Shown here piece after piece: positions 35,414 through 45,921 of a stretch of DNA of 64,000 nt. Each line of letters starts with the position of its first letter. Position 1 is the stretch's first letter. The stretch covers positions 1 through 64,000 of the forward strand of contig NZ_BJYL01000016.1 in NCBI RefSeq assembly GCF_007991495.1, given 5' to 3'. Made by a program: the position numbers and the translations under genes. The notes beneath the pieces were generated by a model. That model worked only from the letters and a program-made list of their open reading frames with translations, did no database searches and was not told where the DNA came from. Source of the stretch: Sporosarcina luteola. GTDB taxonomy: Bacteria; Bacillota; Bacilli; Bacillales_A; Planococcaceae.

Positions 35414-36070
35414 TCATTCACCAAAATATTTATGAACGGTTTCCAAAACATCGGATTCCATAATGATTTTGCCATATTCCTCTAGCCGATGGATCGTAAC
35501 TTGGGACAAGGAACCATATTCTGAAATGATACTGCAGAAATCGGATTTATCTTCATCATCCATTTCAGCTTCATCATAAATGACATGCATATAGAACTTA
35601 TTTTCGAATGAATAGAGAGATGATTTTACTGAGTATGGGGGAATTTTTTTCGATAATGGAATCAGATTCTCGAACTCCTCAAACACGAACATATCGGAAG
35701 TCCATACAACAGGTTCGTCGTTTAATTCATTCATAAGTTGTTCGGGATTCGTGAACATACTAGGATCCGGCTCATAATGTTTTCTCGGATCATCCATTCC
35801 AAAATGAGCATCAGCATTATCGTCATCCGAAACTTGTGCGCGTGTTACGGTTACTTCGATCCCATTATTCATCGCATGGACTTGGATCCACAATGGACCT
35901 TCAATTTCAAATTCGGTCTCATCATTGATTTCATCCATCATCTCCCAGAAGAGCTCTTCGCTTTTGTCGCGATTATACCATACCTCTTCACGCGTAAAAC
36001 CCCGTTCTTCAATGTCTATATACGATAAATAAAACTTTACGGTATTATCATTGATACGCTCTATTTCCAT
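35414..36070 (-). CDS. mecA: Adaptor protein MecA
   Basis: A 218-residue adaptor that activates ClpC and targets substrates such as ComK to ClpCP. The N-terminal substrate-binding domain starts MEIERINDNTVKFYLSYIDI and contains the characteristic RGFTREEVWYNRDKSEELFW. An acidic linker (about 85-110) precedes the C-terminal ClpC-binding domain. Downstream of spx and upstream of coiA, the usual Bacillales arrangement. The start follows GGGAGAG. Confidence 0.95.
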   Translation of the reverse strand: MEIERINDNTVKFYLSYIDIEERGFTREEVWYNRDKSEELFWEMMDEINDETEFEIEGPLWIQVHAMNNGIEVTVTRAQVSDDDNADAHFGMDDPRKHYEPDPSMFTNPEQLMNELNDEPVVWTSDMFVFEEFENLIPLSKKIPPYSVKSSLYSFENKFYMHVIYDEAEMDDEDKSDFCSIISEYGSLSQVTIHRLEEYGKIIMESDVLETVHKYFGE

Positions 36071-36246
36071 CCCTTTTCTCTCCCTTCCTTACAAATAGGC
36101 TCGCGCCTACTTTTTTATTTTCGCAATAAACCTGCAATGCTTATTCTTACTATATGACCGTCTGCAAGATTTTGAAAGGGTTTCCTCTTGGGAGTTCCAA
36201 TAATGATAGCAGATGAAATGAACACGAGCAAATAAAGCGTAGTAAT

Positions 36247-36299
36247 TAAAAAGCTGATAGGGTTCTGACATATTTGCCTGTCAACTCCCTATCAGCTGT
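36247..36299 (-). terminator. Terminator of spx
   Basis: AGCTGATAGGG pairs with CCCTATCAGCT, with an inner TTGACA/TGTCA pairing and a T-run on the minus strand. Confidence 0.85.
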
Positions 36300-36312
36300 A
36301 CTATGTCTTAAA

Positions 36313-36711
36313 TTAGTTTACCATACGCCGCGCTTCAAGCAGCTGATAGGCCCTTACTTTTCTTGGTAGGAAGCGTCTGATTTCATCTTCATTATACCCT
36401 ACCTGAAGTCTTTTTTCATCAAGAATGATTGGTCTTCTTAATAGGCCTGGATGTTCTTGAATCAATTCATATAAACGCTGTAGTGGAAGGCTTTCCACAT
36501 CTACATTCAATTTTTGGAAGATCTTCGAACGTGTTGAAATGATTTCATCCGTTCCATCTTCAGTCATACGTAGGATTTGTTTAATTTCATCGATATTCAA
36601 AGGCTCTGAAAAAATATTGCGTTCAGAGTATGGAATTTCATGTTCTTCCAACCATGCCTTCGCTTTTCTACATGATGTGCAACTAGGTGAGGTAAATAAT
36701 GTAACTCCCAT
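36313..36711 (-). CDS. spxA: Transcriptional regulator Spx
   Basis: A 132-residue ArsC-like regulator that binds the RNA polymerase alpha C-terminal domain and switches on thiol-stress genes. The redox switch CTSC is at residues 10-13, and [25 protein letters not shown] follows the fold of the family. The unstructured C-terminal tail, a ClpXP recognition site in B. subtilis, is present but ends ARRMVN instead of the LAN-type end. The start follows GAAAGGAAG. The adaptor SpxH is encoded in the same window. Confidence 0.95.
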   Translation of the reverse strand: MGVTLFTSPSCTSCRKAKAWLEEHEIPYSERNIFSEPLNIDEIKQILRMTEDGTDEIISTRSKIFQKLNVDVESLPLQRLYELIQEHPGLLRRPIILDEKRLQVGYNEDEIRRFLPRKVRAYQLLEARRMVN

Positions 36712-37102
36712 TCGCTGACACTTCCTTTCAGTCGGCTTGCTCGTTTTTATTTATAAACCAAATTAGAATCATTTTAAAGTAATGAACTTACCTATCATTA
36801 TACACGTATTCATTCTCAATGAATACACTTTTTCAAAAAAAAGTGATACAGCTCTTTCCTTTGTCACATTTCCGCAATAATATAAGGTTTGCAGCTCCTT
36901 TGGTTATGTACTTTTACACTTCTCTACTGTTATACCCGGTGAATGGAACGTTTAAACATTTCCATATCAAAAAAGTCATTTTCTCATTTAGAAATCACTG
37001 AGTGAAAACAAAGCAAAGGAAAGCACTTTGTGCGACACATTGGTTCGTTCCTTATACATATTAGTACGAAACAGTAATCAAAAAAGTTTCACGCGAATAT
37101 GT
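36712..37102. other. Intergenic region upstream of spx
   Basis: About 390 bp, A/T-rich, without a credible gene on either strand. It should contain the spx promoter(s), but I could not place -35/-10 pairs with confidence. Confidence 0.5.
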
Positions 37103-37144
37103 AAAAAGTTCCGGAAACTTTATTCTCAGCTTCCGGAACTTTTG
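37103..37144 (-). terminator. Terminator of the glycoside-hydrolase-like gene
   Basis: AAAGTTCCGGAA pairs with TTCCGGAACTTT, with flanking A/T runs. Confidence 0.9.
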
Positions 37145-37145
37145 T

Positions 37146-38351
37146 TTAAGGCGTATAATCTACACCTTCTGTATAATTATTACCAGCATTCCATAAAAGA
37201 TACTCGTCAATGCCGTTATCTTTCAATGCTTTTATTTGTGCTTCAACTTCTTTTTTACCATAGTGTAGATAATTTCCAGAACCTAGCCATGGGGCACTAA
37301 AATCTTGGAGCCACGGACGCGAAGTCGGCGGTGTTTCCAGTTCGCCAAGTTTCGTGTTTTCCACTTTTGCATATTCTGTTATAAGTCGGTATGGTTCAAG
37401 ATCGGGTTTCGGAATACCGAAATAGGAAGTCCAATGGCTCGGGTAAATCATGGATGAAATGACATCAACATTCTCTGATATCTTGGAGAAATTCTGGCCA
37501 ATTCCAGGAGCTTCCGGCAACGTCGCCGAATAGCCGAATATGTCAACGGAAACATCGACATCATATGGCTTCAATTGTTCTCTTGCATACGCAACAAAAT
37601 CGGTCACTGCCTCCACTCGGCGCTGTATTGGATCAAGTTCTGACTCCTTGTAATCTTCCATCGTATAGCCTAATGTTTCTGCCCGTTTTTCAAAACCTTC
37701 GGGGAACCGGACATAATCGAATTGAATTTCCTGGAACCCCATTTTTGCTGCTTCAATTGCAATCTCCACGTTATGATCCCAAACTTCTTTCATGAATGGG
37801 TTGACGAACGATTCACCCCGTCCGTTTTTCCATACTTCTTCGCCATCCATGAATGACAGGTCGGGACGTTTTTCAGCAAGCACACTATCTTTGAAAACTA
37901 CCACTCGCGCAATCGGATAAACGCCCTCAGCCTCAAGTGTCTTAAGCATCTTTTGCGGATCTTTAATATAAGGCTTCCCGATTTCCATAGGGAATAACGG
38001 CGAATCCTCTTGTGGTTTATACGTCAAATTTCCGTAATCATCTTTAATATCAATGACCATCGCATTCAAATCGGTTGAATCGAGTAATTTCAGCAATCGT
38101 TCGAAACGGGAACCTCCTGCCGAATGCCCTGTTACGTATATCCCCCTCACTGCATCCGGGTATTCGAAAACAAGTCCAGAATCGTAACGGTATAACTTAG
38201 AGCTAGCTACAATTGTATCGTCGATCGTTTCAAATCCATATGTACGTTCAGTAAATTCGATTCCGTTTTTTGATTCATCAGCTTGTACGGTCGCTGGCAC
38301 GGCAACTGCTGCCGCAAGCAATACCGAACTTAGTAATTTCACGGTTTTCAT
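37146..38351 (-). CDS. Secreted putative glycoside hydrolase (DUF4015, GH13-like barrel)
   Basis: A 401-residue exported protein. The signal peptide is LLSSVLLAAAVAVPATVQA (cleavage after VQA). The mature part has the DUF4015 TIM-barrel pattern: VRGIYVTGHSAG, LNAMVIDIKDDYGNLTY, GVYPIARVVVFKD, GFQEIQFDYVRFPEG, SVDIFGYSAT and VDVISSMIYPSHW, ending EYLLWNAGNNY. The family is annotated as a putative glycosidase, but substrate and activity are not established. Start at 38351, behind GGAAGGAAG. It is divergent from the trpS T-box promoter. Confidence 0.85.
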   Translation of the reverse strand: MKTVKLLSSVLLAAAVAVPATVQADESKNGIEFTERTYGFETIDDTIVASSKLYRYDSGLVFEYPDAVRGIYVTGHSAGGSRFERLLKLLDSTDLNAMVIDIKDDYGNLTYKPQEDSPLFPMEIGKPYIKDPQKMLKTLEAEGVYPIARVVVFKDSVLAEKRPDLSFMDGEEVWKNGRGESFVNPFMKEVWDHNVEIAIEAAKMGFQEIQFDYVRFPEGFEKRAETLGYTMEDYKESELDPIQRRVEAVTDFVAYAREQLKPYDVDVSVDIFGYSATLPEAPGIGQNFSKISENVDVISSMIYPSHWTSYFGIPKPDLEPYRLITEYAKVENTKLGELETPPTSRPWLQDFSAPWLGSGNYLHYGKKEVEAQIKALKDNGIDEYLLWNAGNNYTEGVDYTP

Positions 38352-38483
38352 ATGACACTTCCTTCCTATCACTTATTCTATCAAAGCAAAAATGCAAAGA
38401 ATAGGCTAAGTAGTCTTTTCCCTAATTTCCTTGTCGAAAAACATCATTTCTTGTTTTTCATTCATGCGAATAGAATCTTTCAG

Positions 38484-38512
38484 TTGCTTTCTTTCAAAGA
38501 CCGTATTATACT
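38484..38512 (+). promoter_or_regulatory. Sigma-A promoter of the trpS T-box transcript
   Basis: -35 TTGCTT (38484-38489), a 17-bp spacer, -10 TATACT (38507-38512). Confidence 0.7.
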
Positions 38513-38519
38513 TTTTACA

Positions 38520-38790
38520 ACTATTAGCGAAAAGCAGAGACGGAAAGAGTATTCTTGTTGCGACATATCAGAGAGCCTGTGGTCGGTGTGAACAGGCATG
38601 ACGAACAAGAGGAATTGGATTCCCGAGCTTGATCGGTGAAAATGGGATTTTACAACGAAGTCCCAGTAGCCCATCACGTATCCCGCGTTAAGGGATTAGA
38701 GTGGCCTGCACGCAGGCTAATTCGGGTGGTACCACGGTTGATAAAACATCAGTCGTCCCTTTCATTAGGGATGACTGGTGTTTTTTTGTT
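38520..38790 (+). promoter_or_regulatory. Tryptophan T-box riboswitch (trpS leader)
   Basis: The conserved T-box GGGTGGTACCACG lies at 38724-38736. The upstream stem I contains AGAGAG, GGTG and GAACAGG features. The specifier region GGAATTGGATTCC offers a TGG (Trp) codon at 38616-38618. The leader ends in a terminator hairpin, CATCAGTCGTCCCT against AGGGATGACTGGTG, followed by seven T (38748-38787). Uncharged tRNA-Trp should favour the antiterminator and expression of trpS. Confidence 0.95.
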
Positions 38791-38811
38791 TTGCTTTTAT
38801 CATTTTTTAGT

Positions 38812-38946
38812 GGCTCCGTTGATTGGAGTGGAAGGCGGCGACTCCGGCGGGAATAGCATGAGCTGAAGACCCCGCAACGCAGCGAAGCGAAGTGAGGAGG
38901 CTGAAGCCATGCCCGCGGAAAGCGTCCGCCTGGAACGGAAATCAAC
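38812..38946 (+). repeat. Dispersed intergenic repeat inside the trpS leader
   Basis: About 135 bp running from TGGCTCCGTTGATTGGAGTG through GGCGGCGACTCC, GACCCCGCA and GCGGAAAGCGTCCGCC to GGAACGGAAATCAAC. The ends (CCGTTGATT against AATCAACATT-like) and the GCGGA/TCCGC pair make it foldable. A diverged partial copy lies in the other orientation at 60231-60307. It separates the T-box terminator from the trpS ribosome site. Confidence 0.75.
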
Positions 38947-38961
38947 ATTTTCAAGTAATAA

Positions 38962-40141
<1,180 letters not shown>

Positions 40142-40180
40142 GAACATCGCCCTTTTGCTTTTCTACTACCATATGAAAAC

Positions 40181-40223
40181 AAGCTCCCCTTTTAGAAGAA
40201 GACCTCTAAAAGGGGAGCTTTTA
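40181..40223 (-). terminator. Terminator of fabF
   Basis: AAGCTCCCCTTTTAGA pairs with TCTAAAAGGGGAGCTT, with T-runs on both strands. Confidence 0.9.
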
Positions 40224-40228
40224 TGCCA

Positions 40229-41464
40229 TTAAATCTTTTTAAAGACGAGTGAAGCGTTATGACCACCAAAGCCGAGCGAGTTGCTCATCGCATATTGGAT
40301 GTCCGCTTTACGCGCTTGATTTGGAACATAATCAAGATCACATTCAGGATCTTCATTTACATAGTTCATCGTTGGTGGCAAGATGCCTTCCTCGAGCGCT
40401 TTTACTGTGAAAATTGCTTCAAGTCCCCCAGCTGCCCCAAGCAGATGGCCCGTCATTGATTTCGTCGAGCTTATCGCAAGCTTATAGGCATGTTCACCAA
40501 ATACAGTTTTTGCCGCAATCGTTTCGAACAGGTCGTTATACGGCGTGCTCGTACCATGTGCATTGATGTAATCGATTTTATCCGGGCTGATTTTGGCTTC
40601 TTCAAGCGCTTGTTTCATCGCGCGTGCTCCGCCTTCTCCTTCAGGTGCTGGTGCCGTAATGTGATGTGCGTCGCCTGTCGAACCGTAACCGACGAGTTCC
40701 GCATAGATTTTCGCACCGCGTTTTACTGCATGCTCGTATTCTTCAAGGATGAGAATTCCGGCACCTTCACCGATGACGAAACCGTCTCTTTCCTTATCGA
40801 ATGGACGAGATGCAGTTGCTGGATCTGGATTTAAAGACAATGCGGTATTCGAGCAAAATCCTGCAACGGACATTGTCGTGATCGGTGCTTCCGCTCCGCC
40901 AGTGATCATTACATCCGCATCTCCGCGTTTAATGACTTCAAATGCGTCACCGATTGAGTTTGTACCGGATGCACATGCCGTGACTGTACATGAGTTGATG
41001 CCTTTCGCTCCGAAATGAATCGATACTTGGCCCGAAGCCATATCCGGAATCATCATCGGTACGAAGAAGGGACTTACACGACGATAGCCTTTTTCCAGGA
41101 ATGTCTTGAATTGCTGTTCATGTGTTTCCATGCCGCCAATTCCGGATCCAATCCAGACACCGGTACGCAAAGCTGTTTCTTCATCCAATTCGATATTTGC
41201 ATCTTTCATTGCCATGATGGAGGCGGCCATTGCATAGTGCGTGAAGCGGTCCATCTTTCTTGCGTCTTTTCGTGAGATATATTCTTCAATATCGAAGTCT
41301 TTTACTTCTGCAGCGACTTTCACTGGAAATTGATCACTGTCCAATCTTGTGAGAGGACCGATTCCGGATTTTCCGTTCAATACGGCTTCCCATGAGGTTT
41401 CCGCGGAATTCCCCACTGGAGAAACAGCTCCAATTCCCGTTACAACAACTCGACGTTTTTCCAT
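40229..41464 (-). CDS. fabF: 3-oxoacyl-[ACP] synthase II
   Basis: A 411-residue condensing enzyme of fatty acid elongation. Catalytic Cys is in [12 protein letters not shown] (about 163), with the two histidines in [11 protein letters not shown] and [15 protein letters not shown]. The start is the ATG at 41464 ([10 protein letters not shown]) behind AAAGGGGAG; the longer frame has no ribosome site. It lies 67 bp after fabH, so the two are likely one FapR-controlled unit, as in B. subtilis. Confidence 0.97.
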   Translation of the reverse strand: MEKRRVVVTGIGAVSPVGNSAETSWEAVLNGKSGIGPLTRLDSDQFPVKVAAEVKDFDIEEYISRKDARKMDRFTHYAMAASIMAMKDANIELDEETALRTGVWIGSGIGGMETHEQQFKTFLEKGYRRVSPFFVPMMIPDMASGQVSIHFGAKGINSCTVTACASGTNSIGDAFEVIKRGDADVMITGGAEAPITTMSVAGFCSNTALSLNPDPATASRPFDKERDGFVIGEGAGILILEEYEHAVKRGAKIYAELVGYGSTGDAHHITAPAPEGEGGARAMKQALEEAKISPDKIDYINAHGTSTPYNDLFETIAAKTVFGEHAYKLAISSTKSMTGHLLGAAGGLEAIFTVKALEEGILPPTMNYVNEDPECDLDYVPNQARKADIQYAMSNSLGFGGHNASLVFKKI

Positions 41465-41548
41465 TCTTGAAAACTCCCCTTTTCTTTTGCAAATAAAATT
41501 AATCATTTATTAATACTCATTCATTATCCATTGTATAGTAATTCGATA

Positions 41549-42481
41549 TTATTTTCCCCATTTTATACATAGGGCGCCCCATGTGAGGCCTCCGCCGAAG
41601 CCGACCATTACGATGATGTCGTCATCTTTGACGCGGCCTTCCGCTAGGTCGTCGACTAATGAAATTGGTATTGATGCTGCTGATGTATTCCCGTATTTAT
41701 GGACTGATTTAGACATTTTTTCGATTGGTAAGCCTAATCGTTCACGCGAAGCTTCCATGATGCGGATATTGGCTTGATGCGGGATGAGGTAGTCTACGTC
41801 ATCTGTAGTAAACCCAGCTTTTTTAGTCACATTGACGGCGGATTCGCCCATTTGCCTTACAGCAAATTTGAACACTTCCCGTCCGTTCATGTAAATGTAT
41901 TTGTCTTGGTACAGATGCTTGCCTCCTGTGCCATCAGCACCTAATTCAAACGATAGGATTCCGCGGCCTTCACTAACCTTGCCGACGACCGCAGCACCCG
42001 CACCATCTCCAAACAGGACAGCTGTGTTGCGATCTTCCCAATCTGTGATCTTTGATAATTTTTCGACACCAATGACTAAAACGTGTTCATATGTGCCGGC
42101 TTCTACAAAATGCTTTGCCGTTACAATTCCATACATGAACCCTGCGCATGCAGCGGAAATGTCCATGGCTGCCGCCTTTTTTGCACCTAACCGTTCTTGC
42201 AGCATCGTCGCTACTGAAGGGAATGGGCGATCCGGAGTCACTGTAGCGACGATGATCATATCGATTTGTTCAGGTTTCAAATCGGCGTTTTCCAACGCGT
42301 TCAATGCCGCTTCGTAAGCCATGTCAGAAGTGTTTGTATTGTCGTCTGCTATGCGTCTTTCTTCAATGCCTGTACGTGTGCGAATCCATTCGTCCGTTGT
42401 GTCCATTCGGGCTTCCAAGTCCTGATTTGTCACTACATTTGAAGGAACAAATTTCCCTATGCCAATCAACCCTGCATTCAT
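41549..42481 (-). CDS. fabH: 3-oxoacyl-[ACP] synthase III
   Basis: A 310-residue enzyme that condenses an acyl-CoA primer with malonyl-ACP to start fatty acid synthesis. The Cys-His-Asn triad is visible in [21 protein letters not shown] and [10 protein letters not shown]. The start is the ATG at 42481 ([10 protein letters not shown]), after ACGGGGTATG. Upstream lies a well-formed sigma-A promoter overlapped by a FapR operator. Confidence 0.97.
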   Translation of the reverse strand: MNAGLIGIGKFVPSNVVTNQDLEARMDTTDEWIRTRTGIEERRIADDNTNTSDMAYEAALNALENADLKPEQIDMIIVATVTPDRPFPSVATMLQERLGAKKAAAMDISAACAGFMYGIVTAKHFVEAGTYEHVLVIGVEKLSKITDWEDRNTAVLFGDGAGAAVVGKVSEGRGILSFELGADGTGGKHLYQDKYIYMNGREVFKFAVRQMGESAVNVTKKAGFTTDDVDYLIPHQANIRIMEASRERLGLPIEKMSKSVHKYGNTSAASIPISLVDDLAEGRVKDDDIIVMVGFGGGLTWGALCIKWGK

Positions 42482-42510
42482 TTCACATACCCCGTTCCTT
42501 ATCATCTATT

Positions 42511-42529
42511 ATTAGTACCTGGTATTAAT
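42511..42529 (-). promoter_or_regulatory. FapR operator of fabH-fabF
   Basis: ATTAATACCAGGTACTAAT matches the FapR palindrome (TTAGTACC...TACTAA) with one arm slightly changed. It begins at the -10 element, so FapR binding would block transcription until malonyl-CoA releases it. Confidence 0.85.
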
Positions 42530-42556
42530 TATAGAAGAAACGGAGTTGCTTTTCAA
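42528..42556 (-). promoter_or_regulatory. Sigma-A promoter of fabH
   Basis: -35 TTGAAA (42556-42551), a 17-bp spacer, -10 TATAAT (42533-42528). Confidence 0.85.
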
Positions 42557-42667
42557 TATATCGACACGATTTCGCCAAAGAAAAAAAGTAATGTCACAAT
42601 TTTTGTTTGATGATTGTATGTACTATGGTATGATGAACGATGAAATAGTTATGTAGAGGTGATTTCG

Positions 42668-42853
42668 ATGAAATATATTATGACTTTTATCGTGTCTTTT
42701 GCTTTAGTGACGATGTTGAACTATGTAGCCGGGTCAATTGCCGGTATCGGATCTTTTGACTTCGCGGGCGGTATCATCGCTTCAGTAATCCTATCTATAG
42801 TTGTCCTAGCGATTACTGCGATCATTCCGGACGAGCAAGTTGCAGATCATTGA
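42668..42853 (+). CDS. yjzB: DUF2929-type small membrane protein (YjzB-like)
   Basis: A 61-residue protein with two helices (MTFIVSFALVTMLNYVAGSI and GGIIASVILSIVVLAITAII). Its position upstream of and divergent from fabH is that of yjzB in B. subtilis. The function is unknown. The ATG at 42668 follows AGAGGTGA; a GTG at 42659 overlaps that site and is less likely. Confidence 0.7.
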   Translation: MKYIMTFIVSFALVTMLNYVAGSIAGIGSFDFAGGIIASVILSIVVLAITAIIPDEQVADH

Positions 42854-42864
42854 TTCATCAGTCA

Positions 42865-42893
42865 AGCCGTTCCTATAGGAGGAGCGGTTTTTT
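42865..42893 (+). terminator. Terminator of the yjzB-like gene
   Basis: CCGTTCC pairs with GGAGCGG (one G-T pair), followed by six T. Confidence 0.65.
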
Positions 42894-42903
42894 ATTTTGG
42901 AAT

Positions 42904-43190
42904 GAGAATGAGAACTTTTCATCTGTTAATGAGAACTTTTCTGCCGTTAATGAGAACTCTGAACGTTCAATGAGAACTCCTCTCCTGTAAACGAGAACTC
43001 CTATACGATCAATGAGAACTTCTCTCCTGTAAAAGAGAACTTCTAAACGAGTAATGAGAACTCCTCTCCTGTAAACGAGAACTCCTAAACGATCAATGAG
43101 AACTCCTCTCCCGTAAACGAGAACTCCTATACGATCAATGAGAACTCCTCTCCTGTAAACGAGAACTGCTAAACGATCAATGAGAACTTC
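42904..43190. repeat. 14-copy GAGAAC array with 21-bp period
   Basis: GAGAAC starts at 42910, 42931, 42952, 42972, 42993, 43014, 43035, 43056, 43077, 43098, 43119, 43140, 43161 and 43182. Spacing is 21 bp except for one step of 20. Odd and even units alternate in their linkers (TCTCCTGTAAAC and TATACGATCAAT), giving a 42-bp higher-order repeat. The array fills the gap between the yjzB-like terminator and the clpB terminator. It has no open frame or dyad symmetry. Confidence 0.9.
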
Positions 43191-43204
43191 TCCTTGATTT
43201 CATT

Positions 43205-43250
43205 CAAAAAAGCCTTGGACGCTGAATCGATTGGCGTCCAAGGCTTTTTT
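43205..43250 (-). terminator. Terminator of clpB
   Basis: AAAAAAGCCTTGGACGC pairs perfectly with GCGTCCAAGGCTTTTTT. Confidence 0.95.
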
Positions 43251-45391
43251 CACTTTTTCTCAACTTTTAATGTTCCATCATCCATCGTCAATACTAGTTT
43301 TTGGCCTTCCCCTACATCGCCTTTGATGATCTCTTTGGCGACAACGGTTTCGACATAGCGTTGAATGAACCGCTTCAACGGACGTGCACCAAAATCGGCG
43401 TCTGTTCCCTCGCGAACAATCCAATCGAGTACATCATCGCTGTACTCCAAGTCCACTTCCTGCTCCTCTAACCGTTTGACGAGATCCTCAAGCATTTTAC
43501 GAGCAATCAAACGGAACGAGTCTCCTGACAAGGAATGGAAAATGATAATATCATCCATCCGATTCAACAGTTCCGGTTTGAAATGGCGGCGCAATTCCGC
43601 CATGACCAAGTCTTCCACCGCATGTTCATCCGATTCGAACTGTCCTTCGAGTAAATAAGCGGATCCGATGTTGGACGTCATGATGACGACTGAATTCGTG
43701 AAATTGACGAGCCGCCCTTGACTGTCCGTAATCCGGCCATCATCCAAAATTTGCAACAAGATGTTAGAGACGTCTGGGTGTGCTTTTTCGATTTCATCAA
43801 GCAGGACGACTGAATACGGATTGCGACGGACCGCCTCCGTCAATTGGCCGCCTTCTTCGTAACCAATATAACCAGGAGGTGCTCCGACAAGTCGGGATAC
43901 ACTATGCTTTTCCATATACTCGGACATATCTATTCGGATGAAATGATCTTCCGAGTCGAATAACGTGGCTGCTAGCGTTTTCGCAAGCTCTGTCTTTCCG
44001 ACACCTGTAGGGCCGAGGAAGAGGAATGATCCGATCGGCTTGTTTGGGTCCTTGATGCCTGCACGGGCACGCCAAACGGCTTCTGTGACGAGTTGTACGG
44101 CATCCTCCTGGCCGATGACCCTTTCTTCCAAAGTTTCACGAAGACGGAGCAGCTTTTCCCGTTCCCCCTCAACAAGTTTCGTTACTGGGATTCCAGTCCA
44201 GCGTGCAACAATCATCGCTATTTCATCCTCCGTCACTTCTTCGCGCAACAGGCGGTTTTCGGAGCTGTTTGCAAGCGGGCCTTCCAATGCCTGCAATTCC
44301 TTTTCCAAGTTCGGGATTTTGCCGTATTGGAGTTCTGCGGCTTTATTCAGATCAAAACGGTTTTGCGCATCTTCCAGTTCTCTTCGATACTTATCGAGCT
44401 CTTCACGCTTCGATTGGATTTCACGCAATGCACCTTTTTCCTTGCCCCACTGCGCTCGCATATCAGCAGAGGAGTCCTTTAATTCCTGCAGCTCATTGCG
44501 CAACGTTTCAAGCCGCGTCTGACTGATGGCATCCTTCTCTTTCCGTAAGGCCTGTTCCTCGATTTCAAGTTGCATAATCCGCCGTGTGACTGAATCAAGT
44601 TCCTGAGGCATCGAGTCGATTTCCGTACGAATCATGGCGCTCGCTTCGTCAATCAAGTCAATCGCTTTGTCCGGCATGAACCGTTCCGTCAAATAACGGT
44701 CCGATAAAGTTGCCGCTGCGACAATTGCACGGTCATGGATGCGTACGCCGTGGTGAAGTTCAAAACGTTCCTTCAGGCCGCGTAAAATTGAAATCGTGTC
44801 TTCCACGGAAGGTTCGCGGACGAGCACTTGCTGGAAACGGCGTTCCAAAGCAGGGTCTTTTTCAATATACATCCGGTACTCGTCAAGAGTTGTCGCTCCG
44901 ATGCAATACAATTCCCCTCTCGCAAGCATCGGCTTCAGCATATTCCCCGCATCCATTGCGCCTTCCGTCTTTCCTGCGCCTACAATTGTATGGATTTCAT
45001 CGATGAAAAGAATGATTTCCCCGTCGCTGTCCTTCACTTGTTTCAAGACGCCTTTCAACCGTTCCTCGAACTCCCCGCGGTATTTAGCCCCTGCAATAAG
45101 TGAGCTCATATCCAATTCGAAAATTTGACGGTCCTTCAATCCTTCCGGCACGTCGCCTTTGACAATCCTTTGGGCGAGCCCTTCGACAATCGCCGTCTTC
45201 CCGACACCCGGCTCTCCAATAAGAACTGGATTATTTTTTGTTTTTCGGGATAAAATCCGAATGACATTCCGGATCTCTTCGTCACGCCCGATAACCGGAT
45301 CCATTTTTCCATTTTTCACATCTTCTACGAGATTGCGCCCAAATTGTTCGAGCGGTGTACGTTGGTCTTCTTGTACGCCATCCATTCTCAT
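43250..45391 (-). CDS. clpB: ClpB-type disaggregase lacking the N-terminal domain
   Basis: A 713-residue Hsp100 ATPase. NBD1 has [13 protein letters not shown] near residue 60, a coiled-coil M-domain covers about 285-410, and NBD2 has [12 protein letters not shown] near 465. The M-domain length is that of ClpB, not of ClpC or ClpE. Full ClpB is about 860 residues; the roughly 145-residue Clp N-domain is missing. The loss looks native: AGAGGTGG precedes the ATG at 45391, with a CtsR operator and sigma-A promoter immediately upstream. With DnaK it would dissolve protein aggregates; losing the N-domain usually alters substrate choice. Confidence 0.9.
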   Translation of the reverse strand: MRMDGVQEDQRTPLEQFGRNLVEDVKNGKMDPVIGRDEEIRNVIRILSRKTKNNPVLIGEPGVGKTAIVEGLAQRIVKGDVPEGLKDRQIFELDMSSLIAGAKYRGEFEERLKGVLKQVKDSDGEIILFIDEIHTIVGAGKTEGAMDAGNMLKPMLARGELYCIGATTLDEYRMYIEKDPALERRFQQVLVREPSVEDTISILRGLKERFELHHGVRIHDRAIVAAATLSDRYLTERFMPDKAIDLIDEASAMIRTEIDSMPQELDSVTRRIMQLEIEEQALRKEKDAISQTRLETLRNELQELKDSSADMRAQWGKEKGALREIQSKREELDKYRRELEDAQNRFDLNKAAELQYGKIPNLEKELQALEGPLANSSENRLLREEVTEDEIAMIVARWTGIPVTKLVEGEREKLLRLRETLEERVIGQEDAVQLVTEAVWRARAGIKDPNKPIGSFLFLGPTGVGKTELAKTLAATLFDSEDHFIRIDMSEYMEKHSVSRLVGAPPGYIGYEEGGQLTEAVRRNPYSVVLLDEIEKAHPDVSNILLQILDDGRITDSQGRLVNFTNSVVIMTSNIGSAYLLEGQFESDEHAVEDLVMAELRRHFKPELLNRMDDIIIFHSLSGDSFRLIARKMLEDLVKRLEEQEVDLEYSDDVLDWIVREGTDADFGARPLKRFIQRYVETVVAKEIIKGDVGEGQKLVLTMDDGTLKVEKK

Positions 45392-45413
45392 AAACATCCA
45401 CCTCTTTTTTGAC

Positions 45414-45430
45414 TTTGACTATCTTTGATT
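45414..45430 (-). promoter_or_regulatory. CtsR operator of clpB
   Basis: On the minus strand AATCAAA-GAT-AGTCAAA matches the tandem heptad RGTCAAA-N3-RGTCAAA with one base off, and a further GTCAAA follows. It covers the predicted transcription start. Confidence 0.75.
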
Positions 45431-45436
45431 AATTAA

Positions 45437-45465
45437 ATTATATGCTTTTTCTTCCTGTAAGTAAA
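45437..45465 (-). promoter_or_regulatory. Sigma-A promoter of clpB
   Basis: -35 TTTACT (45465-45460), a 17-bp spacer, -10 TATAAT (45442-45437). Confidence 0.75.
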
Positions 45466-45513
45466 GCATTCTGCACCTTTCTTTTCCCTATGCCATTCGG
45501 AATAAACTCCAAA

Positions 45514-45553
45514 CAAAAAGGCTGCTTGACGAGTAGTCAAACAACCTTTTTTA
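45514..45553 (-). terminator. Terminator of yitW
   Basis: AAAGGTTGTTTGAC pairs with GTCAAGCAGCCTTT (two G-T or mismatch positions), followed by a T-run on the minus strand. Confidence 0.75.
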
Positions 45554-45562
45554 ACTGTTCTA

Positions 45563-45871
45563 TTATCGTACGCCGAGCGCCATTTTAGCGTAGCGTGACA
45601 TATTATCTCGTGACCATGGCGGGTTCCAGATAATGTTAACGTCTACATCTTTCACTTCTGGAAGTTCCGTTAGTTCCTGTTTGATGTTGGCAACAATTTG
45701 CGGCCCCATCGGACAACCCATTGATGTCAATGTCATCGTCACTTTAGCAGTTCCTTCTTCATCCAGCTCCGCGTCATAGACAAGACCCAAGTTGACGATA
45801 TCAATGCCGAGCTCGGGATCGATCACATTTTCAAGAGCACCCATCAAGCTGCCCTTCATATCCTCATTCAT
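45563..45871 (-). CDS. yitW: MIP18/PaaD-family Fe-S assembly protein YitW
   Basis: A 102-residue DUF59 protein. Family features are VIDPELGIDIVNLGLVYD and the cysteine in LTSMGCPMGPQI. A C-terminal NPPWSRDNMSRYAKMALG is also present. Proteins of this kind help mature iron-sulfur clusters. It is just downstream of yitV, 50 bp away, as in B. subtilis. The start follows GGAGAGGGG. Confidence 0.9.
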   Translation of the reverse strand: MNEDMKGSLMGALENVIDPELGIDIVNLGLVYDAELDEEGTAKVTMTLTSMGCPMGPQIVANIKQELTELPEVKDVDVNIIWNPPWSRDNMSRYAKMALGVR

Positions 45872-45921
45872 TGCAATTCCCCTCTCCGTATCTGACTTAA
45901 CCTCATCATAGCAAGGTTGGA

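Noticed and set aside
36819-37001. 60-codon plus-strand frame upstream of spx
   Set aside because: A/T-rich composition, no ribosome site, no recognisable sequence.
38812-38946. A second riboswitch or small RNA gene in the trpS leader
   Set aside because: Partly repeated at 60231 in another context and orientation, so a dispersed repeat explains it better.
42904-43190. CRISPR array reading of the GAGAAC repeats
   Set aside because: Units are only 21 bp, spacers are not unique and no cas gene is present.
43965-44522. 185-codon plus-strand frame inside clpB
   Set aside because: Antisense of conserved ClpB motifs; Ser/Arg-rich with no domain.
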